Made by a program: the position numbers and the translations under genes
Source: Variovorax fucosicus
GTDB taxonomy: Bacteria > Pseudomonadota > Gammaproteobacteria > Burkholderiales > Burkholderiaceae_C
DNA length: 64,000 bases
Direction of reading: 5' to 3'
Assembly (NCBI RefSeq): GCF_030316825.1
Contig: NZ_JASZYU010000003.1
Coordinates: 62,001 to 126,000, forward strand
The notes under the pieces: generated by a model
What the model saw: the letters and a program-made list of their open reading frames with translations, nothing else
What the model was told of the DNA's origin: nothing
Databases searched by the model: none
In this document: piece after piece, positions 58,554-64,000 of the stretch
Position numbering within the stretch: the first letter of the stretch is position 1
How the letters are laid out: each line of letters opens with the position of its first letter

Positions 58554-58913
58554 ATGGCAACGAGAATCCCAACGACCCCGAAAACGCCGCCGGTCCGCAA
58601 GCCGGCGCGGGATGACGGCGACGCGGTCGTCCTGGAGCGGCGCCCCCAGAAAACAGCGCCCCCGCAGATGTACCAGGTCGTGATGCTGAACGACGACTAC
58701 ACGCCGATGGAGTTCGTGATCGTCGTCATCCAGGAATTTTTCAACAAGGACCGTGAGACCGCGACCCAGATCATGCTCAAGATCCACCTCGACGGCCGGG
58801 GTGTCTGCGGCGTTTTCTCGCGCGATCTGGCGGCCACCAAGGTCAATCAGGTGATGGAAGCGGCGGCCCAGGCGGGCCACCCGTTGCAGTGCGTCAGTGA
58901 ACCCGTTGAATAA
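58554..58913 (+). CDS. clpS: ATP-dependent Clp protease adaptor ClpS
   Basis: ClpS delivers N-degron substrates to ClpAP. The 119-residue protein has the substrate-binding core [20 protein letters not shown], with the DD and the NDD motif, and [20 protein letters not shown]. The N-terminal 35 residues are a flexible basic arm. ATG at 58554 is listed; ATG at 58545 is an in-frame alternative. ClpA follows after 54 bp. Confidence 0.97.
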   Translation: MATRIPTTPKTPPVRKPARDDGDAVVLERRPQKTAPPQMYQVVMLNDDYTPMEFVIVVIQEFFNKDRETATQIMLKIHLDGRGVCGVFSRDLAATKVNQVMEAAAQAGHPLQCVSEPVE

Positions 58914-58967
58914 AGCGCACTCCAACCCATCTGCAACATATTTACAGCAAGGCAAAAAGGAAATCAC

Positions 58968-61289
58968 ATGATTGCCCAGGAACTGGAAGTCAGCTTGCAC
59001 ATGGCCTTCGTCGAGGCCCGGCAGCAGCGCCACGAGTTCATCACCGTGGAGCATCTGCTGCTCGCTTTGCTGGACAACCCGAGCGCCGCAGAGGTTCTGC
59101 GCGCCTGCTCGGCCAACGTCGACGACCTGCGGGCGTCGCTCACCAACTTCATCAAGGACAACACGCCCCAGGTGGCGGGTACCGACGATGTAGACACCCA
59201 GCCGACGCTGGGTTTCCAGCGCGTCATCCAGCGCGCCATCATGCATGTGCAGTCCACCGGCAACGGCAAGAAGGAAGTCACCGGCGCCAACGTGCTGGTC
59301 GCGATCTTCGGCGAAAAGGATTCGCACGCGGTCTACTACCTGCACCAGCAGGGCGTGACCCGGCTCGACGTGGTCAACTTCATCGCCCACGGCATCAAGA
59401 AAAGCGATCCGCCGGAAGCCGCCAAGGGCAGCAGCGAGTCGTCGTCGAGCGAAGGCGATGAGGGCGGCGGCGAAAAGAACGAGAAGGCTTCGCCGCTCGA
59501 GCAGTTCACGCAAAACCTCAACCAGGCCGCCAGGGAAGGCAAGATCGATCCGCTGATCGGCCGCGAGTACGAGGTCGAGCGCGTGATCCAGATCCTTTGC
59601 CGCCGGCGCAAGAACAACCCGCTGCTGGTCGGCGAGGCCGGCGTCGGCAAGACCGCGATCGCCGAGGGCCTGGCCTGGCGCATCACGCAGGGTGATGTGC
59701 CCGAGATCCTGGCCGAGTCGAGTGTCTACTCGCTCGACATGGGTGCGCTGCTGGCCGGCACCAAGTACCGCGGCGATTTCGAGCAGCGCCTGAAGGGTGT
59801 GCTCAAGTCGCTCAAGGACAAGCCGAACGCCATTCTGTTCATCGACGAAATCCATACGCTGATCGGCGCCGGCGCGGCCTCGGGCGGCACGCTGGATGCA
59901 TCGAACCTGCTGAAGCCGGCGCTCTCGAGCGGCCAGCTCAAGTGCATCGGCGCCACCACGTTCACCGAATACCGCGGCATCTTCGAGAAGGATGCGGCCC
60001 TGTCGCGTCGTTTCCAGAAGGTCGACGTGGTCGAGCCGACCGTGCAGGAAACGGTTGAGATCCTCAAGGGTCTGAAGTCGCGCTTCGAGGAACACCATGG
60101 CGTCAAGTACGCGGTGGCGGCCCTGCAGGCCGCGGCCGAACTGAGCGCCAAGTACATCAACGACCGCCATCTGCCCGACAAGGCGATCGACGTGATCGAC
60201 GAGGCCGGCGCCGCCCAGCGGATCCTGCCGCCGAGCAAGCGCAAGAAGACCATCAGCAAGACCGAGGTCGAGGACATCGTCGCGAAGATCGCGCGCATTC
60301 CCCCGGCCAACGTCAGCAACGATGACCGCGGCAAGCTGCAGACCATTGAACGCGACCTGAAGAGCGTGGTGTTCGGCCAGGACAAGGCACTCGAAGTGCT
60401 GGCCTCCGCGGTCAAGATGGCGCGCTCGGGCCTGGGCCGTGCCGACAAGCCGATCGGCTCGTTCCTGTTCAGCGGCCCCACCGGCGTCGGCAAGACCGAA
60501 GCGGCGAAGCAACTGGCCTACATCATGGGCATCGAGCTGATCCGCTTCGACATGTCGGAGTACATGGAGCGCCATGCGGTGAGCCGCCTGATCGGCGCGC
60601 CTCCGGGCTACGTCGGCTTCGACCAGGGCGGCCTGCTGACCGAAGCCGTCACGAAGAAGCCGCACGCGGTGTTGCTGCTCGACGAGATCGAGAAGGCGCA
60701 TCCGGACATCTTCAACGTGCTGCTGCAGGTGATGGACCATGGCACCCTGACCGACAACAACGGACGCAAGGCCGACTTCCGCAACGTGATCATCGTCATG
60801 ACCACCAACGCGGGCGCCGAAACCATGAACAAGGCGACCATCGGCTTTACCAACCCGCGTCAGGCGGGCGACGAGATGGCCGACATCAAGCGCCTGTTCA
60901 CGCCGGAGTTCCGCAACCGCCTCGACGCGACCGTGAGCTTCAAGGCGCTCGACGAAGTGGTCATCCTGCGCGTGGTCGACAAGTTCCTGCTGCAACTCGA
61001 GCAGCAACTGACGGAGAAGAAGGTCGACGTCACGTTCAGCGATACGCTGCGCAAGCACCTCGCCAAGACGGGCTTCGATCCGTTGATGGGCGCGCGGCCG
61101 ATGCAGCGCCTGATCCAGGACACGATCCGTCGTGCGCTGGCCGACGAGTTGCTGTTCGGGCGCCTGATCGACGGTGGCCGCCTGTCGGTCGATGTCGACG
61201 ACAAGGGCGAAGTGCTGCTCGACATCCAGCCGTTGCAGAAGAAGGAAGGGCGCTCCAAGCCCGAAGCCGAGGAAGCCGCCACAGGCTGA
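58968..61289 (+). CDS. clpA: ATP-dependent Clp protease ATP-binding subunit ClpA
   Basis: ClpA is the AAA+ unfoldase that feeds ClpP. The 773-residue protein has the N domain (residues 1-145, with a double Clp repeat), D1 with Walker A GEAGVGKT near 222 and Walker [15 protein letters not shown], and D2 with Walker A GPTGVGKT near 503 and [12 protein letters not shown]. The IGL-like ClpP-binding loop is [10 protein letters not shown]. ClpP is not in the window. AAAAGGAAATCAC is a good ribosome-binding site. The terminator behind it overlaps the start region of the next gene. Confidence 0.99.
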   Translation: MIAQELEVSLHMAFVEARQQRHEFITVEHLLLALLDNPSAAEVLRACSANVDDLRASLTNFIKDNTPQVAGTDDVDTQPTLGFQRVIQRAIMHVQSTGNGKKEVTGANVLVAIFGEKDSHAVYYLHQQGVTRLDVVNFIAHGIKKSDPPEAAKGSSESSSSEGDEGGGEKNEKASPLEQFTQNLNQAAREGKIDPLIGREYEVERVIQILCRRRKNNPLLVGEAGVGKTAIAEGLAWRITQGDVPEILAESSVYSLDMGALLAGTKYRGDFEQRLKGVLKSLKDKPNAILFIDEIHTLIGAGAASGGTLDASNLLKPALSSGQLKCIGATTFTEYRGIFEKDAALSRRFQKVDVVEPTVQETVEILKGLKSRFEEHHGVKYAVAALQAAAELSAKYINDRHLPDKAIDVIDEAGAAQRILPPSKRKKTISKTEVEDIVAKIARIPPANVSNDDRGKLQTIERDLKSVVFGQDKALEVLASAVKMARSGLGRADKPIGSFLFSGPTGVGKTEAAKQLAYIMGIELIRFDMSEYMERHAVSRLIGAPPGYVGFDQGGLLTEAVTKKPHAVLLLDEIEKAHPDIFNVLLQVMDHGTLTDNNGRKADFRNVIIVMTTNAGAETMNKATIGFTNPRQAGDEMADIKRLFTPEFRNRLDATVSFKALDEVVILRVVDKFLLQLEQQLTEKKVDVTFSDTLRKHLAKTGFDPLMGARPMQRLIQDTIRRALADELLFGRLIDGGRLSVDVDDKGEVLLDIQPLQKKEGRSKPEAEEAATG

Positions 61290-61307
61290 TTTGTTCAAGC
61301 CCCGTGC

Positions 61308-61347
61308 AAAGGCCGGTAGCATCACGCTGCCGGCCTTTTTCTTTTTT
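61308..61347 (+). terminator. clpA: Intrinsic terminator after clpA
   Basis: AAAGGCCGGTAGC (61308-61320) pairs with GCTGCCGGCCTTT (61326-61338) in a 13-bp stem with one G-U pair, followed by TT-C-TTTTTT. It ends 11 bp before the proposed start of the cardiolipin synthase gene. Confidence 0.9.
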
Positions 61348-61357
61348 GACGTTCCCC

Positions 61358-62803
61358 TTGATCCTCCCCGAACTCAGCCACGAATGGAAAACCGGGCTGT
61401 CGCTGGCCTGGAGCGGCTACATCGCGGTGCTGTCGGTCTGGATCGTGATGCAGAAGCGGGCGCCGGTGTCGACGATGAGCTGGATCCTGTCGCTCGCGCT
61501 GCTGCCGTTCGCCGGCTTCGTCATCTACTACTTCCTCGGGCCGCAACGCATGAAGAAGCAGCGGCTCAAGCGGCTGCGCAGCCGTGCCAGCGCGCACGCG
61601 CCGGCCGACCTGGCGCTGCTGCGGCAGGTGGCCGAAGACGCGCCGACGGCGTTGCGGCAGATGGCGGGGCTCGGCGCGGCCGCCTGCGGACTGCCGGTGT
61701 CGAGCGCGCTCAGCGTGGAACTGCTCTCCGGCGGGGCGCGCACGTTCGACGCCATCTTCGAGGCCATTCGCGATGCGCGCGACCACGTGCACGTCGAGTA
61801 CTACATCTTCGAACCCGACCGGATCGGCACTGCGCTGCGCGATCTGCTGGTTCAGAAGGCACAGCAGGGCGTGGCGGTGCGGTTGCTGCTCGACGCGCTG
61901 GGCTCCAAACGCATCGGCCGCAGGTTCATGGCGCCGCTGCACGCCGCGGGTGTGAAGGTTGCGCTGTTCCACGACACGCGCATCGGCCGGCGGCTGCGCC
62001 CGGTGACCAACTACCGCACCCACCGCAAGATCGTCGTCTGCGACGGGCGCATCGGCTTCACCGGCGGCGTCAACATCACCGACGAGGAAGACAAGCGCAC
62101 CCGCCCTGACGCCTACCACGACGTGCATGTGCGCATCGAAGGCAGCGCGGTGCGCTGGCTGCAGACCACCTTTCTCGAAGACTGGACCTACGCCACCGGC
62201 GAGAACCCGCGCGAGATGGATCCGACGCTGCCGAAGCTGCTCCCGCCCATGGAGGCGGGCGACATCCCGGTGCAGATCGTCACCAGCGGGCCCGACAGCC
62301 CACTCGAGGCGATCCACCGCATGCATGTGTCGGCCATCAATTCGTCGACCGATCGCGCCTGGCTCACCACACCGTACTTCGTGCCCGGCGAGCCGGCCCT
62401 GATGGCGCTGACCAGCGCGGCGTTGCGCGGTGTCGACGTGCGTTTGCTCGTGCCGCGCCGCAGCGACTCGCTCATCGTGAGCGCGGCGGCCAGGTCCTAC
62501 TTCGACGAACTCATCGCCGCGGGCGTCAAGGTCTGGGAATACAAGGCGCGCATGCTGCATTCCAAGACGCTGGTGGTCGACGACAACTGCGCGATGATCG
62601 GCACCGCCAACTTCGACAACCGCAGCTTTCGCCTCAATTACGAGGTGATGGCGGTGGTGTACGGCCCGGCACTTGCGAAGCCGCTGGCGTCCCAGTTCGA
62701 AACCGACCTGCACAGTTCGGCCGCGGTGCGCGCGCACCGGCCGCAGCGCTTTCTGCAGCGGTTGGCCGACGCCACCGCACGCCTCTTTTCCCCCTTGCTT
62801 TGA
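61358..62803 (+). CDS. cls: Cardiolipin synthase, phospholipase D type
   Basis: Joins phosphatidylglycerol (or PG plus PE) to cardiolipin. The 481-residue protein has two N-terminal membrane helices (GLSLAWSGYIAVLSVWIVMQ and SWILSLALLPFAGFVIYYFL) and two HKD motifs: THRKIVVCDGRIGFTGGVN and LHSKTLVVDDNCAMIGTANF. The start is uncertain. TTG 61358 is preferred because it follows the terminator; TTG 61346 and GTG 61304 are also in frame, but the last would translate the terminator hairpin. No ribosome-binding site is clear for any of them. Confidence 0.92.
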   Translation: MILPELSHEWKTGLSLAWSGYIAVLSVWIVMQKRAPVSTMSWILSLALLPFAGFVIYYFLGPQRMKKQRLKRLRSRASAHAPADLALLRQVAEDAPTALRQMAGLGAAACGLPVSSALSVELLSGGARTFDAIFEAIRDARDHVHVEYYIFEPDRIGTALRDLLVQKAQQGVAVRLLLDALGSKRIGRRFMAPLHAAGVKVALFHDTRIGRRLRPVTNYRTHRKIVVCDGRIGFTGGVNITDEEDKRTRPDAYHDVHVRIEGSAVRWLQTTFLEDWTYATGENPREMDPTLPKLLPPMEAGDIPVQIVTSGPDSPLEAIHRMHVSAINSSTDRAWLTTPYFVPGEPALMALTSAALRGVDVRLLVPRRSDSLIVSAAARSYFDELIAAGVKVWEYKARMLHSKTLVVDDNCAMIGTANFDNRSFRLNYEVMAVVYGPALAKPLASQFETDLHSSAAVRAHRPQRFLQRLADATARLFSPLL

Positions 62804-62804
62804 C

Positions 62805-64000
62805 ATGACCCACACCTTTCTCTGGCACGACTACGAAACCTTCGGGGCCAATGTGCGGCGCGATCGGCCGGCCCAGTTCGCCGGCATCCGGACGGATGCG
62901 GAACTCAACGAGATCGGCGAGCCGCTGATGCTGTACTGCAAGCCCGCGCCCGACTTTCTGCCGAGCCCCGAGGCCTGCCTGATCACCGGCATCACGCCGC
63001 AGCTCTGCCTCGAGCGCGGCATCCCCGAGCACGAATTTGCGGCGCAGATCGAACAGGTTTTCTCTCAGCCCGGCACCATCGGAGTGGGCTACAACACCAT
63101 CCGCTTCGACGACGAAATCACGCGCTTCATGTTCTGGCGCAACCTGATCGATCCGTACGCGCGCGAATGGCAAAACGATTGCGGCCGCTGGGATCTGCTC
63201 GATGTGGTGCGCCTCACCTACGCGTTGCGGCCCGAAGGCATCGAATGGCCGAAGAAGGACGACGGCCGGCCCAGCTTCAAGCTCGAAGACCTGGCGCGCG
63301 CCAACGGCCTGCTGCACGAAGCCGCGCACGATGCGCTGTCGGACGTGCGCGCCACCATCGCGCTGGCGCGCCTGATCCGCACCCGGCAGCCGCGCCTGTT
63401 CGACTTCGCGCTGCGGCTGCACAAGAAAGACCAGGTCGCTGCCGAACTCGGCTTGCCGGCCACGCGGGTGACTGCCAAGCCCTTTCTGCACGTCTCGGGC
63501 ATGTTCCCGGTGGAGCGCGGCTGCCTGGCCGTGATGTGGCCGCTGGCCACCCACCCGACCAACAAGAACGAGCTGATCGCCTGGGATCTGGCGCACGACC
63601 CGAGCGAGCTTCCGCTGATCGATGTGGCAACGCTGCGCACCCGCCTTTTCACCAAGACCGCCGATCTGCCCGAAGGCATGGCGCGCCTGCCCGTCAAATC
63701 GATCCACCTCAACAAGTCGCCGATGGTGGTGGGTAACCTCAAGACACTGGTGCCCGCAATGCAGGAACGCTGGCAGATCGATCTGGAAACGGCGCTGCGC
63801 CATGCCGGCATTGCGGCGGGCCTGCCCGACATGAGCGCCATCTGGCCCGAGGTTTTCAAACGTCCGGCCGAAGGCAAGCCCGATGTCGATGAAGACCTGT
63901 ACGGCGGCTTTGTCGGCAATGCCGATCGGCGGCGGCTCAATCACCTGCGCGGCCTTTCGGGCGCCGAGCTTGCCCATGCGCGCAGCGGCTTCGACGACGG
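62805..64000 (+). CDS. sbcB: Exodeoxyribonuclease I, N-terminal part (cut by window end)
   Basis: Exo I digests single-stranded DNA 3'-5' in mismatch repair and recombination. The frame is open from the ATG at 62805 to the right edge (398 codons, no stop); E. coli SbcB has 475 residues. The DnaQ-type exonuclease domain shows the catalytic acids in FLWHDYETFGANVRRD, GVGYNTIRFDDEITR, and HDALSDVRATIALARL. The SH3-like and linker domains follow. The ATG lies one base after the cardiolipin synthase stop, so the genes are coupled. Confidence 0.96.
   Translation, partial: MTHTFLWHDYETFGANVRRDRPAQFAGIRTDAELNEIGEPLMLYCKPAPDFLPSPEACLITGITPQLCLERGIPEHEFAAQIEQVFSQPGTIGVGYNTIRFDDEITRFMFWRNLIDPYAREWQNDCGRWDLLDVVRLTYALRPEGIEWPKKDDGRPSFKLEDLARANGLLHEAAHDALSDVRATIALARLIRTRQPRLFDFALRLHKKDQVAAELGLPATRVTAKPFLHVSGMFPVERGCLAVMWPLATHPTNKNELIAWDLAHDPSELPLIDVATLRTRLFTKTADLPEGMARLPVKSIHLNKSPMVVGNLKTLVPAMQERWQIDLETALRHAGIAAGLPDMSAIWPEVFKRPAEGKPDVDEDLYGGFVGNADRRRLNHLRGLSGAELAHARSGFDD

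Noticed and set aside
58293..61325. 1010-codon open frame antisense to clpS-clpA
   Set aside because: Same codon-bias artefact; clpS and clpA are unambiguous.

Overview
The window is a GC-rich, gene-dense chromosomal segment of a betaproteobacterium. Gene order and protein sequences fit the order Burkholderiales, most likely family Comamonadaceae (Variovorax-like). This is inferred from the rpsB-to-rnhB super-cluster, TTG-started ftsH and carA, a Kdo hydroxylase behind carAB, and FimV- and PaaH-type genes as found in that family. I see no insertion sequence, phage gene, integrase, CRISPR array, rRNA operon or plasmid gene. The window is almost entirely core genome.

Layout. 1-3.7 kb: the end of rimO, a tRNA-Leu(CAG) on the minus strand, rnr and a short-chain dehydrogenase. 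3.7-7.9 kb: a minus-strand unit of amidase, D-amino-acid dehydrogenase and NAD(P)HX repair enzyme. 7.9-23.3 kb: a long plus-strand cluster rpsB-tsf-pyrH-frr-uppS-cdsA-dxr-rseP-bamA-skp-lpxD-fabZ-lpxA-lpxB-rnhB-rRNA/tRNA methyltransferase, which ties translation factors to isoprenoid, phospholipid, outer-membrane-protein and lipid A synthesis. 23.3-29.7 kb: carAB, a Kdo hydroxylase, greA and a small membrane protein. 29.7-36.5 kb: a glycosyltransferase-like gene and yhbY on the minus strand, divergent from rlmE-ftsH-folP-glmM-GNAT. 36.5-42 kb: a minus-strand CoA-ester cluster (acyl-CoA dehydrogenase, APH-type phosphotransferase, Crp/Fnr regulator, enoyl-CoA hydratase, 3-hydroxyacyl-CoA dehydrogenase).

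42-49.6 kb: a FimV-like inner-membrane protein, an MFS transporter with a 2-hydroxyacid dehydrogenase, and lexA with two tandem operators. lexA is divergent from an asparaginase and two small genes of unknown function. 49.6-53.4 kb: a minus-strand envelope unit exbB-exbD-lpxK-Trm112-kdsB-adk. 53.7-64 kb: xseA, sodB, a DUF192 protein, two small exported proteins, icd, clpS-clpA, cardiolipin synthase, and exonuclease I, which is cut by the window edge.

Three separate loci serve lipopolysaccharide: lpxD/fabZ/lpxA/lpxB, the Kdo hydroxylase gene, and lpxK/kdsB. The most interesting system is the 36.5-42 kb cluster. Its adjacent phosphotransferase and acyl-CoA dehydrogenase resemble the bacterial LvaA/LvaC pair and the two halves of mammalian ACAD10/ACAD11, which handle 4-hydroxyacyl-CoA. 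This suggests a 4-hydroxy-acid (lactone or levulinate type) catabolic route with its own Crp/Fnr regulator. Other points of interest are the lexA operators shared with a divergent asparaginase promoter, a perfect 40-bp palindromic terminator, a structured rpsB leader, many TTG start codons, and AT-rich 5-7-5 palindromes inside GC-rich genes.
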